Part shown: positions 53,897-63,263 of the stretch, piece after piece
How positions within the stretch are numbered: position 1 is the stretch's first letter
Layout of the letters: each line of letters begins with the position of its first letter
DNA from: Roseovarius nanhaiticus
GTDB taxonomy: Bacteria; Pseudomonadota; Alphaproteobacteria; Rhodobacterales; Rhodobacteraceae
NCBI RefSeq assembly: GCF_900156535.1
Contig: NZ_FTNV01000001.1
Location: 682,001-746,000 of the forward strand
Direction: 5' to 3'
DNA: 64,000 bases
The notes under the pieces: generated by a model
Seen by the model: the letters and a program-made list of their open reading frames with translations, nothing else
What the model was told of the DNA's origin: nothing
Database searches by the model: none
Program-made: the position numbers and the translations under genes

Positions 53897-54946
53897 ATGA
53901 CTGAAGATAAGGAAATGCCATCGGGCGAGGCGCTGATTAGTTGCCGGTCAGTCTGGAAACTCTACGGCGCCAAGGCAGGCGAGATTGTCAAGAAATATGG
54001 TCAAAACATTAATGATGACATCATTAACAAGAACGGCCTGATACCGGCCGCGCGAGACGTCAGCTTTGACGTTCGCAAGGGCGAGATATTCGTGATCATG
54101 GGCCTCTCGGGGTCGGGCAAATCCACCATCCTACGCTGCATGACAGGTCTGATCGAGCCGACGATGGGGCAGTTGACCGTGTCCGGCAAAGACCTCGGGA
54201 CCGCGTCGCGGCAGGACCTGATAGGGATGCGCCGCAAGGTGATGGGCATGGTGTTTCAGGACTTTGCCCTGCTGCCGCATCTGACCGTCCTGGACAACGT
54301 GGCATTTCCACTGAAGGTTCAGGGGAAATCCCGCGCCGAGCGCCATGCCAAGGCGCGCGAGATGGTCGAATTGGTCGGGCTGGAAGGGCGCGAGGCTTAC
54401 CTTCCGCATGAACTGTCCGGCGGTCAGCAACAGCGCGTCGGCATCGCTCGCAGCCTGACGACCGAGCCCGAAATCTGGTTCCTGGACGAGCCTTTCTCGG
54501 CGCTCGATCCGCTGATCCGGGCCGAGATGCAGGACGAATTTCTCCGCCTTCAGAACCTGCTGCAAAAATCCATCGTTTTCGTCACCCATGATTTCGACGA
54601 GGCGATCGGCCTCGCGGATCGTATCGCGATTATGGCGGGCGGGCGGGTTGTCCAGATCGGCACGCCGGAGGAATTGATTACCAATCCGGCGGATGATTAC
54701 GTGGCCAAATTCACCGAGAAGGTTCCACGCAGCAAGGTCGTGAGTGTGCGGACGGTGATGGGCCCGGTGCGTGCTGGCCTGACCGGCGGGCCAGTCGCGG
54801 CGGGCGCTCTTGTCGGGGATGTGGCGCAGCAGGTGATGGCGGGCGCGGATGCACTGCCGGTGGCGGATCCGGATGGGCGCATCATCGGTGCGATTGATCG
54901 CGCGTCGGTGACGGCGGTGCTGCTCAATCAGAGCGCCCCCGCATGA
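53897..54946 (+). CDS. proV: Glycine betaine-type ABC transporter ATP-binding protein
   Basis: ATPase of 349 residues in the ProV/OpuAA group. It begins with the typical long N-terminal stretch ([20 protein letters not shown]), then Walker [10 protein letters not shown], signature [15 protein letters not shown] and Walker [15 protein letters not shown]. The C-terminal part keeps only one CBS-like repeat. Start ATG at 53897. It overlaps the permease gene by 4 bp. Confidence 0.94.
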   Translation: MTEDKEMPSGEALISCRSVWKLYGAKAGEIVKKYGQNINDDIINKNGLIPAARDVSFDVRKGEIFVIMGLSGSGKSTILRCMTGLIEPTMGQLTVSGKDLGTASRQDLIGMRRKVMGMVFQDFALLPHLTVLDNVAFPLKVQGKSRAERHAKAREMVELVGLEGREAYLPHELSGGQQQRVGIARSLTTEPEIWFLDEPFSALDPLIRAEMQDEFLRLQNLLQKSIVFVTHDFDEAIGLADRIAIMAGGRVVQIGTPEELITNPADDYVAKFTEKVPRSKVVSVRTVMGPVRAGLTGGPVAAGALVGDVAQQVMAGADALPVADPDGRIIGAIDRASVTAVLLNQSAPA

Positions 54947-56952
54947 CTACGCTCACGCACAACCGCCCCCTCGGAAAAATCGGGATCGGCCCGAAATCCG
55001 GGCTGATCTGGGCCGCACTCCTGTTCAATGTCGCCCTGCTGATGACCGGTGACGCATTCGCATGGATGCGCGATTACCCCGAAACTTGGGTTCTCGGCAT
55101 CGCCGGGGCGACGACGACTGCGGTTAAATACCTCGTGAACGATATGGCCATCGGCAGTGTTACCATCGCGGAAATGACACGCGGTTTTGCAAACCTGATA
55201 AAAGCCCCGATGGAGCTGTTGCAAGGCGTGCTGTCGGAGGGCTTCGAGTTTTACGGCGACGACGGCAGCGTCGCCGTCTATCGCGGCTTGCCGTGGCCCG
55301 CCGTAATCATTGGCCTGACTGCATTTTCATGGTGGACGGCGGGCCGCAACGTCGCAATTTTCTCGTTCTTCTCTCTGGTGTACTTCTTGGTGTTCGGCCT
55401 CTGGGGGTCGTCGATGCTGACACTGTCGTCGGTGGTCGTGGCCGTGTTTGTGAGCTTCGTCCTGGGTATCCTGCTGGGCGTACTGGGGCATCGAAACGCC
55501 ACGGCGAACGCGATTTTGATGCCGGTCTACGACGTGATGCAGACCATCCCGACATTCTCCTACCTCGTTCCGGTCCTGCTGCTTTTCGGGTTCAACCCGG
55601 TGGCCGCGATGATCGCCACGGTCATCTACGCCATGCCGCCGATGGCGCGGGTGACGACGCTGGCGCTGCAGCGCGTGCCGCCCAATATCTCCGATTTTGG
55701 CGACATGGCAGGGTGCACGAGGCGGCAGCAGATGTGGCAGGTGCTGCTGCCCGCCGCACGCCAGAACCTGCTCATTGGTCTCAACCAGGTGATCATGCTG
55801 ACCTTCGCGATGGTCATAATTGCGTCGGTCATAGGCGCAGGCGGGCTCGGCGGCGAGGTATTTCAGGGTCTCAAAGCGCTGAAGATCGGGAACGCGGTCG
55901 AGGCCGGGATTGCCATTACCTTGATGGCGATCATGCTGGATCGGATCTCGCGCGCGATTGCCCTCAGCCGCCCCGATCATGTGGAGGCCGTGCAGAAACC
56001 CTTATGGCAAAGGCATCCGCTCATCTTGGGGTGGATCGGCTTCACGCTCTTGTTCATTTTGCTGGGGCAGGTCTTTCCGGCACTCTACGCCTATCCCAAA
56101 TCCGCCACGATTTCGACCGGGTCATTCTGGAATGATGCGATCACTTGGATCGGTGACACCTATTACAGTCAGATCAAGACGTTGCGTGACACCACGATCA
56201 CCTACGTCATGCGCCCGACCAAATCCTTCCTTTTGGACGTGCCGTGGCTGGGGTTCATCGCGGTCATCGCCGCAGTTTCCTACGCGATTGGCGGGATGCG
56301 GCTGTCCATCATGAGCGCGTGCCTGTTGGGCTTCATCGCCGTGACCGGTTATTGGGACGGCGCGATGGTGTCGCTGTACCTTGTGCTTTTGGCGGTGATC
56401 GTGACGCTCATTGTTGCTCTGCCGGTTGGCATCTGGGCTGGACTAAGCCCGCGTGCCGATCAGGTGATCACACCGGTCATCGACACGCTTCAGACCCTGC
56501 CCAGCTTCGTTTACCTGATCCCGGTCGTGATGTTGTTCAGCGTCGGCGAATTTGCCGGTCTGGTCGCCATCGTCGCCTATTCCCTGCCGCCGGGCGTGCG
56601 CTATACCAAGCAAGGCATCCAGAATGTTGCCAGCTCCTCCCTCGAGGCTGGTGAAATGGCAGGCTGCACGCGCTGGCAGAAGCTTACGAACGTGCAACTT
56701 CCGATGGCAATTCCGGATATCATGCTTGGGATCAACCAGACCATAATGTTTGCGTTCGGGATGCTGGTCATCACCTCGCTGGTCGGTACGCGCGGGCTGG
56801 AGCATGACACGCTGGTCGCAATTTCCAAGGTGCAGCCGGGCGAAGGTATCGTCGCCGGACTTGGCATCGCTTTTCTGGCGATCATCGCCGACCGTCTGAT
56901 CAGCCAAGGCAGCCGCAATTTTCAGCGCCGGTCGGGGTTGGGCCCGCAATGA
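54943..56952 (+). CDS. proW: Tandem-duplicated ProW-type permease
   Basis: A 669-residue permease formed of two ProW-like halves in one chain. Matching segments recur: PVYDVMQTIPTFSYLVPVLLLF (about residue 193) and PVIDTLQTLPSFVYLIPVVMLF (about 510); GDMAGCTRRQQMWQVLLP (about 254) and GEMAGCTRWQKLTNVQLP (about 571), the loops that touch the ATPase. A single chain may thus replace the usual dimer. It overlaps both proV and the amidase by 4 bp. Confidence 0.93.
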   Translation: MTTLTHNRPLGKIGIGPKSGLIWAALLFNVALLMTGDAFAWMRDYPETWVLGIAGATTTAVKYLVNDMAIGSVTIAEMTRGFANLIKAPMELLQGVLSEGFEFYGDDGSVAVYRGLPWPAVIIGLTAFSWWTAGRNVAIFSFFSLVYFLVFGLWGSSMLTLSSVVVAVFVSFVLGILLGVLGHRNATANAILMPVYDVMQTIPTFSYLVPVLLLFGFNPVAAMIATVIYAMPPMARVTTLALQRVPPNISDFGDMAGCTRRQQMWQVLLPAARQNLLIGLNQVIMLTFAMVIIASVIGAGGLGGEVFQGLKALKIGNAVEAGIAITLMAIMLDRISRAIALSRPDHVEAVQKPLWQRHPLILGWIGFTLLFILLGQVFPALYAYPKSATISTGSFWNDAITWIGDTYYSQIKTLRDTTITYVMRPTKSFLLDVPWLGFIAVIAAVSYAIGGMRLSIMSACLLGFIAVTGYWDGAMVSLYLVLLAVIVTLIVALPVGIWAGLSPRADQVITPVIDTLQTLPSFVYLIPVVMLFSVGEFAGLVAIVAYSLPPGVRYTKQGIQNVASSSLEAGEMAGCTRWQKLTNVQLPMAIPDIMLGINQTIMFAFGMLVITSLVGTRGLEHDTLVAISKVQPGEGIVAGLGIAFLAIIADRLISQGSRNFQRRSGLGPQ

Positions 56953-58397
56953 TGTTGCACACGATGGATCAGGGTGAGGGTGCAGACCTTTGCTATCTCA
57001 GCGCCACGACAGCGCTTGAGATGTTCTGCAATCGAACGCTGTCGCCAGTCGAACTTCTGAATGCGCAGATTGCCCGGGCCGAGCAGATCGAGCCGCAGAT
57101 CAATGCCTTTACTGAAACGTTCTTTGATACGGCGATGGCCGAGGCCCGATTGGCCGAAGCGCGGTACATGTCCCGAACGGCCAATCTGCGCCCGCTGGAG
57201 GGGCTGACCGTCACGATCAAGGATGTGCTGGATCAGAAAGGTATCTGTAATTCGCGCGGCAGCCTAATCTATAAGGACCATCGCGCTAACGCCGATCACC
57301 CGGTCGTCGAACGTGTAAAACAGGCCGGTGGGATCATCCATGCCCGCACAACAACATCTGAATTCGCCTTCGGCTGGATCACCGCCACGCGGCTTTGGGG
57401 GGTGACGCGCAATCCGTGGAACCTTGATCGCACGCCCGGCGGATCCTCGGGTGGGGCCGCGGCCAGTCTGGCTGCGGGCACCAGCACACTGGCCGTCGGT
57501 GCCGATAGCGCAGGCTCGATCCGCGTGCCTGCCTCGCTTTGCGGCATCGTCGGGTACAAGCCGCCACATGGCAGGGTGCCGGACGCGGCAGAGGGTTTTG
57601 ATACCTATAGCGTCATCGGCCCGATGGCGCGTAGCGTGGCCGATTGCGCCCTGCTTCAGAATGTCATCAGCGGCGCGCACCCCGCTGACATCGCATCGCT
57701 GCGCGAGACTGTCGTGCTGCCGCGCGACAATCCTGTGGTAAGCGGTTTGCGACTTGCCGTTGCCTTCGATCTTGGCAAGGCCGCACCCGAGCCTGCAATC
57801 GTTGCGGCGATCCGCAGCGTCATCGCAAAACTGGAAAGACATGGTGCCGTGGTTGAAGAACCCGACATCAACTGGCCCCGGAACATTGGCGATGCCGCCC
57901 TGATGCACTCTGCCTGCCTGTCGGCACCATGGTTCGCTGATATGATGCGGGCGCATGGCGACCTGCTGTGTGACTATACGCGCTGGACGGCCGAGTTCAT
58001 GACAACCTGCTCCTTACGCGATCTTGTGAACAGCTATGATGTCGCCAAGCGTCTCTATCGCGCGGTGCAACCGGTATTGGACACGTGCGATGCCCTGATC
58101 TGCCCGGTGGTTTTGACGAACGATGTCCGCGCCGAGCAAATGCCCTGGACAAAGATGCGGGTGAACGGTGTTCATCTGAATTCCGATTACGATTGGGTGA
58201 CAACCGCTCATTTCAATATGCTTGGGGAATTGCCGGCTCTTTCGGTGCCGATAGGTTTTGATACGGATGGCATGCCGGTCGGAATTCAAATCATCGCACG
58301 CTCTTTCGATGACCCAAGAGCGTTCCGGGTCGCTGCAGCAATCGAGAGTATCGCCGAAATCGACGGTCGCCCTCCGTCGCGTTTAATGTCCAGCTGA
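56949..58397 (+). CDS. Amidase signature family amidohydrolase
   Basis: A 482-residue amidase with the Ser-Ser-Lys catalytic set: Lys in TVTIKDVLDQ, Ser in PGGSSGGAAASLAAG, and Ser in DSAGSIRVPASLCG. It hydrolyses an unknown amide. It is the last gene of the proX-proV-proW operon, starting inside the permease stop codon (ATGA), which ties it to the imported substrate. GatA-like tRNA amidotransferase is unlikely because no gatB/gatC lies nearby. Confidence 0.93.
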   Translation: MMLHTMDQGEGADLCYLSATTALEMFCNRTLSPVELLNAQIARAEQIEPQINAFTETFFDTAMAEARLAEARYMSRTANLRPLEGLTVTIKDVLDQKGICNSRGSLIYKDHRANADHPVVERVKQAGGIIHARTTTSEFAFGWITATRLWGVTRNPWNLDRTPGGSSGGAAASLAAGTSTLAVGADSAGSIRVPASLCGIVGYKPPHGRVPDAAEGFDTYSVIGPMARSVADCALLQNVISGAHPADIASLRETVVLPRDNPVVSGLRLAVAFDLGKAAPEPAIVAAIRSVIAKLERHGAVVEEPDINWPRNIGDAALMHSACLSAPWFADMMRAHGDLLCDYTRWTAEFMTTCSLRDLVNSYDVAKRLYRAVQPVLDTCDALICPVVLTNDVRAEQMPWTKMRVNGVHLNSDYDWVTTAHFNMLGELPALSVPIGFDTDGMPVGIQIIARSFDDPRAFRVAAAIESIAEIDGRPPSRLMSS

Positions 58398-59134
58398 CGC
58401 TGCGATGATATCCTTGCCCTGCTTACGTTGGCTGTAATTCGCGTTCAATGGCGTCGGCGACAACATGATTGTGGCGCACGTCCATTTACGGGATACCGCA
58501 ACCCGCTGGAATGAACTCGACAACATTTCCATTTGCTGAACGCGCTCTCGTCACACTTCGCCCTTTCGCTCGCGCGAATAGCCGCAGTCATCGCTTGGTC
58601 CGACTGGCCCAAGACATCATCCGACAGACCAAAGATTACCTAGCATACGCTTTCGACTAAATGTCTGCTCCTTGCATCTCCACCAGAATGCCTTTCGTTG
58701 GTGGCGAAACTCGGCCCTGGCCTTGCTTGACGGCCGCTGCTCTCGGTCCAAACCTGCCGTTCATCGCCAGACATTACGTGGCACCGCAGCTCCACCGGAT
58801 CGACCACTCATCGATCCTGCAGCATTTTCGGAGCATGCAGGCCAGCGGCGCAGATGAAAGTGGCAATTCATTCATGGCGAAAGCGATCTTGAGCTGGCAG
58901 CAAGAACTTGCTGTCTTTTCGGGTATGTCCGTCGCGGCGTTAGAGCCAATTGGCGCTCTTCACTGTCTCGAAAGCGGGGCCTTCTCCGAGCAATCTTTGT
59001 TGATGCGACATCCGTATTTCCTCTAAGCTTGCGCAAAGCGGCACCGGATTTTCAAACGATCTGCCAGAGAAACCTTTCCAGACCGAGCCGACGACGACGA
59101 TCCAAGCGCATCACTGAAACCAAAGGAGATTGGA
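58398..59134. other. Gene-poor stretch after the amidase
   Basis: 737 bp with two short open frames (58469-58660 and 58661-59026) that match no family I know, have no ribosome-binding site, and have atypical composition. It may be decayed coding sequence. No repeat or tRNA was found. Confidence 0.5.
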
Positions 59135-59671
59135 ATGAGAGTGTTTATGCCAATGTTGCTTGCCTTGCTGCTGGCCGCACCTCTCCAAGCAGCGGAACTC
59201 AATGAACGCTATGACCAGATGGGCACGCTCAGCATCACGCTTGACGGGGAAACCCGGAACCTCGTGATCCCGTATGATACCGAACGCGATCGGGGAAATG
59301 CCGAACAAAAGATGATAATGGGCAGCTTCCTGACCATCAACGTGCTTGGCCGAACCGTTGGCGACGACGGCATGCCCGGTTCGCCGATGGTTCAGGTGAC
59401 CCTTCAGCGTCGCTCCGGTGACATGCAGCTGCTGTCCGTCGAGATGTTCGATGAAGAGGGCTACGCCGCCCCTCTGTCCATGGGCCCTGATGGCGGCAAG
59501 GGAACGCTGACGTCCTTTGAAATGACAGAAGACAACCAAGTCAGCGCCACGGTCGAGGGAGAGCTGCTGCGGCTTGCGGATTATACGAGTGAGCCCAAAG
59601 TTGCCGAAGGTGCCACACCCCAGCCCACCACGATTTCCTTTTCTGTGACCCTGGCACCCTTGGAAGAATAG
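59135..59671 (+). CDS. Hypothetical secreted protein
   Basis: A 178-residue protein with a clear signal peptide (RVFMPMLLALLLAAPLQAAEL) and a strong AAAGGAGAT ribosome-binding site. The mature part is beta-rich, with GTLSITLDGETRNLVIPYD and VQVTLQRRSGDMQ. No known domain is recognised. It stands alone between gene-poor stretches. Confidence 0.65.
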   Translation: MRVFMPMLLALLLAAPLQAAELNERYDQMGTLSITLDGETRNLVIPYDTERDRGNAEQKMIMGSFLTINVLGRTVGDDGMPGSPMVQVTLQRRSGDMQLLSVEMFDEEGYAAPLSMGPDGGKGTLTSFEMTEDNQVSATVEGELLRLADYTSEPKVAEGATPQPTTISFSVTLAPLEE

Positions 59672-59935
59672 GTTCTGCGTCGGACACGAAGCGGACCCGC
59701 CGCGTTGCGGCAGAAGCTCCGCCCTGCAACCTCGACCCGCGTCGATTCCGGGTTAGAGCTGCCATACGCGGTGTCCGGCCACTCCGCAGCGCAGATTCAC
59801 CGAACCGACCATTTGCTGCGCCAGCGAGATAATCGCGTGGCTCAGGGTCGTTAGAGCGGGACGAAGTGAGCTTTCGCGGCGGCTGCGCCAATGGCTTCTT
59901 TCAAGCTCGTTCAGCGCATCTCCCGTTCGCCCTCT

Positions 59936-60487
59936 TCACCGGAACGCAGGCCCGTGCGCCCAGACGGTCAGTGATTGGCGCATGCCGCTGCGCACCGGTG
60001 TCACTTGATGCAGCGTAAAGCTGGGGAATATGGTCACACAGCCCTGCGCCCGACTGGCCTCGAGCACCTGCGCACCGGGCATCACCTGAAGCGTTCCACC
60101 TTCATAATCGCCCTGCGGCGACAGTTGCAGCACCAGCGTCAGCTTGCGCTTGGCCGAAACTGGCCCGCCGCCAATGTCCGAATGCCACACAAAATGCCCG
60201 GCAGCGCTTGCGCGGTAGATCGCCACCTGGGGGCTTTCCTCGAATGCGGTCAGATCAAAACAAAAGTGATCGCGGTTCGCCACCCGCACCAGATCAATCA
60301 GCCGGTCCATCACCCAACCCAGCCCGTCAATTTCGTCGGTCCACACCAGATCGGCACTGCGCATGTTATCGTCACGGTTGCGTCCGACCAGCAGAGCCGG
60401 GTCGGTGGGGGCTTGGGAAATGGCGGCCATGATCGCATCGCATTCCCCGACGCTGAAGGCCTGTGGAATCGCATAGATAGACAGCAT
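59936..60487 (-). CDS. 2OG-Fe(II) oxygenase (PKHD/PiuC-like)
   Basis: A 183-residue double-stranded beta-helix oxygenase. The facial triad is H102-x-D104 in WHSDIGG and H160 in TLHQVTPV, with R170 as the 2-oxoglutarate-binding arginine. KRKLTLVLQLSPQGDYEGG is the typical core strand. The substrate is unknown. The ATG at 60487 has AAAGG 8 bp upstream; the frame stays open to 60595. The gap from 59672 to 59935 holds no gene. Confidence 0.85.
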   Translation of the reverse strand: MLSIYAIPQAFSVGECDAIMAAISQAPTDPALLVGRNRDDNMRSADLVWTDEIDGLGWVMDRLIDLVRVANRDHFCFDLTAFEESPQVAIYRASAAGHFVWHSDIGGGPVSAKRKLTLVLQLSPQGDYEGGTLQVMPGAQVLEASRAQGCVTIFPSFTLHQVTPVRSGMRQSLTVWAHGPAFR

Positions 60488-60908
60488 TATTGGGCCTTTC
60501 GGACAAGGACACTCCGGAACCGAGCCGCCCGTAGAGGGTGCAAATGACCGGTCACGTGACATACCACCGCGCCGCACCCTTGTCTGAAAATTCAATCGCC
60601 CGATGCCGTGCGGCAGGCGAAATCCTGCGTGTTTGAGGGCTTTGCCCTGTGGGGGACGTCACACGGTTCGGGCGCGGCGCAGCGCAGGTTTCAGATTCTA
60701 TTAGCGGGCCGCGCCCCGCTATATTTGGCCAAGCGTCAAGCATTTCTGACCAAAGCCGGACCTTGAGCGCGGCATGGGGCCAAGTCAGGTGAGCGGGACT
60801 AAACAGGCGTTCAGACTCCACCAATCGGCCTAAGGTCGCGCGATGAACAGCGTAGACAGGATTTGATTTAGCGGAAAGACTAGTCGGATTGATATGGGGG
60901 GCGATCGC
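60488..60908. other. Intergenic stretch without a recognisable gene
   Basis: 421 bp between the divergent oxygenase and sulfotransferase genes. It contains the two promoters; no ORF with a recognised product, repeat or RNA motif was seen. Confidence 0.45.
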
Positions 60909-61544
60909 ATGTCACTTGAAGTAATTGGCTCGGGGTTCGGACGGACCGGAACAAAATCACTGAAAGCCGCTTTGGAACGGCTGGGCTACGGACAGTGTCA
61001 TCATATGCACGAGATCGTAGAGAACCCGGGACAAGTGGTCCCTTGGCAGAGGCTTGCGGCTGGCGGAAGTGTCAATTGGGAAACGGTTTTTGCTGGATAC
61101 AGATCTCAAGTGGATTGGCCGGGCGCTCATGTCTGGCGCGAACTCGCCGAGTCTTTTCCAGACGCAAAGGTCGTCCATACAGTACGCCCCGAAGAGAAAT
61201 GGTGGGCCAGCTTCGACAAAACGATTGGGAAGCTGATGGCCCGGTACGAGGAACTGCCGCTGCCGCCACATATTCGCGACATTCTCGTGGCGTGGAACGA
61301 TCTGGTAGGAAAGGGCACTTTCGGCGGTGTCCTTGACGACAAGGAACGCGGGTTGGCCGCGTATCGCAAAAGAACAGACGAAGTGTGCGAGGCGTTGCCT
61401 GCGGACCGGCTACTTGTCTTCGATGTGGCGGAAGGATGGGAGCCGCTCTGTGGTTTCCTTGGGGCCGAGGTTCCCGATGAACCATTTCCTCACCACAACC
61501 TGCGTGATGATTTTTGGGAAGTTCTTGGCGGAGAACCAGCGTAA
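60909..61544 (+). CDS. Sulfotransferase family protein
   Basis: A 211-residue sulfotransferase-like protein of the Sulfotransfer_4 kind. The PAPS-binding loop GFGRTGTKSLKAALERLG is at the N-terminus and VVHTVRPEEKWWASF follows, with the arginine and serine/threonine residues that normally hold the 3'-phosphate. These proteins in marine bacteria act on unknown small molecules or lipids. The start ATG at 60909 is set by homology. Confidence 0.8.
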   Translation: MSLEVIGSGFGRTGTKSLKAALERLGYGQCHHMHEIVENPGQVVPWQRLAAGGSVNWETVFAGYRSQVDWPGAHVWRELAESFPDAKVVHTVRPEEKWWASFDKTIGKLMARYEELPLPPHIRDILVAWNDLVGKGTFGGVLDDKERGLAAYRKRTDEVCEALPADRLLVFDVAEGWEPLCGFLGAEVPDEPFPHHNLRDDFWEVLGGEPA

Positions 61545-62190
61545 AAAACGAAATCACACGTGCCAAGACCTTTGACCGGTAGATCCTATCTCGCGTCGAG
61601 GGGGAGGATCTGCTCAGGGCTCTAAGCCGACCTGCGGCGGCGCAGCATGCATCCTGAGGACCCTGCCAGTCTGATCGCCATGGACGGCTCAGGCCTGCCA
61701 TTGCTTTGGACTGCCGACGCCGCAGGGCAGCTTTCGTATTCCTGCCGCTTCGTTCATCTTGCCATATCTTGGACGAGGCTAAGACCGTCGCGTGGGGCCG
61801 CCCGGCAAGACGTTGCGGCTTAGCGCTCGAGATCAACGTCAGTAGGTTTCTCGCGCTGGCCTTTCTTAGGTTGGTATCTGGGATATTTGTCGGGCACTGG
61901 CGCGACAGCCTGACCCGTCCATCGCTTTTCGGCTTCAGGCTTTGCACGAATGCATGTTTTTTGACCGACGCTCGCGTGCGTAGCTGGTTGTCAGAGTTTG
62001 CAGGTATTCCGATTGCGGTCTCGTTCGACTTGGCCGAAGCTCAGCACACGATCACTTTGATACTATCGATTTGACCTGTTGAAACCACAGCTGAGCCTGA
62101 TTTTTCCCGGCGCGCTGGTGCATGTTATACCGTCCGGCTCATCTGGAACTGTGCTCATCGTTTCGGCGACCAAGAGAAACTGGAGATACC
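61545..62190. other. Gene-free stretch
   Basis: 646 bp between the sulfotransferase and the dipeptidase. Short open frames on either strand give no known protein. The promoter of the dipeptidase/ABC genes is probably at its end. Confidence 0.5.
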
Positions 62191-63240
62191 ATGACTGACT
62201 TTCCCGTCTTCGACGGCCACAATGATCTGGTCCTTCGCCTGCTGCGCGGGGACGTAACCGCTGACGCCGTAGCTTCGGGACTTTCGGACGGACATATCGA
62301 CAAGCCGCGCGCACAGAAAGGCGGATTCGGCGGAGGCTTTTTCGCCATTTTCGTGCCCAGTCCCGGCGATAAGGCCGCGCGGCATGATGAGATGCGCGAC
62401 CCGCCCTATAAAATTGCTTTGCCAGACCAGATATCTGAAGCCGTAGCGACCGACTGGACCGAGCGCGGGTTCGACGCGATGGCTGACCTCGCCGCGGCCG
62501 GAGCCGTCCGCATTTGTCGGACCGCAACCGAGGTCGAGGCGGCGCTGCCCGCCGAAGAAATGGCCGCAGTTATCCATATCGAAGGCGCCGAGGCGATCGA
62601 CCGCGATTTCGAAAAGTTGGAGGCGTGGCACGCGCGCGGATTGCGGTCATTGGGTCCGGTCTGGAGCCGCGACACTGTCTGGGGCCATGGCGTGCCCTTC
62701 CGTTACCCCTCCGACCCCGACGTGGGGCCGGGTCTGACCGATGCGGGCAAGGCGCTGATCCGCGAATGCAACCGCCTGAAGATCATGGTGGACCTGTCAC
62801 ACCTCAATGCCAAGGGAGTTGAGGACGTGGCCCGGATCAGTGACGCGCCGCTGGTTGCGACACACTCCAACGCCTGGGCGGTTTGCCCGCATTCGCGCAA
62901 CCTCACGGACCGGCAATTGGCGATGATCCGCGACAGCGATGGAATGGTGGGCATCAACTTTGCCAGCGCCTTTTTGCGACCCGACGGTCGGATGGACTCG
63001 GAGTTTGACCTTGACATCGTGCTCCGACACTTTGACCATCTGGTTCATTGCCTTGGTGAGGATCGCGTGGGCCTTGGGTCCGATTTTGACGGGGCACTTG
63101 TCCCGGACAAGATCGGGGATTGCGCGGGCTTGCCCAGCCTGCTCACCGCACTGCGATCACATGGTGTGGACGATGGCCTCATGACCAAGATCACACATGG
63201 GAACTGGCTACGGATCCTGCGGCAAACGTGGGGCGAATAA
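62191..63240 (+). CDS. Membrane dipeptidase (peptidase M19)
   Basis: Zinc dipeptidase of 349 residues of the renal dipeptidase family, cleaving dipeptides, including D-residue-containing ones. The metal ligands are visible: H10 and D12 in FDGHNDL, Glu in IHIEGAEAID, the histidines in VATHSNAW and CPHSRN, and Asp in GSDFDG. There is no signal peptide, so it is probably cytoplasmic. The RBS TGGAGA precedes ATG 62191. It lies 23 bp before a peptide-type ABC binding protein. Confidence 0.92.
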   Translation: MTDFPVFDGHNDLVLRLLRGDVTADAVASGLSDGHIDKPRAQKGGFGGGFFAIFVPSPGDKAARHDEMRDPPYKIALPDQISEAVATDWTERGFDAMADLAAAGAVRICRTATEVEAALPAEEMAAVIHIEGAEAIDRDFEKLEAWHARGLRSLGPVWSRDTVWGHGVPFRYPSDPDVGPGLTDAGKALIRECNRLKIMVDLSHLNAKGVEDVARISDAPLVATHSNAWAVCPHSRNLTDRQLAMIRDSDGMVGINFASAFLRPDGRMDSEFDLDIVLRHFDHLVHCLGEDRVGLGSDFDGALVPDKIGDCAGLPSLLTALRSHGVDDGLMTKITHGNWLRILRQTWGE

Positions 63241-63263
63241 CAATATAAACAGGGAGTTATAAA

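Noticed and set aside
57250-57700. Amidase gene as GatA of the tRNA-dependent amidotransferase
   Set aside because: No gatB or gatC near; the gene is coupled to a betaine-type transporter instead.
58661-59026. 121-codon open frame after the amidase
   Set aside because: No ribosome-binding site, no family, unusual composition; treated as non-coding or decayed.
61706-62074. 122-codon open frame before the dipeptidase
   Set aside because: Product is Arg/Leu/Ser-rich without any motif and a comparable frame lies on the opposite strand; not supported.
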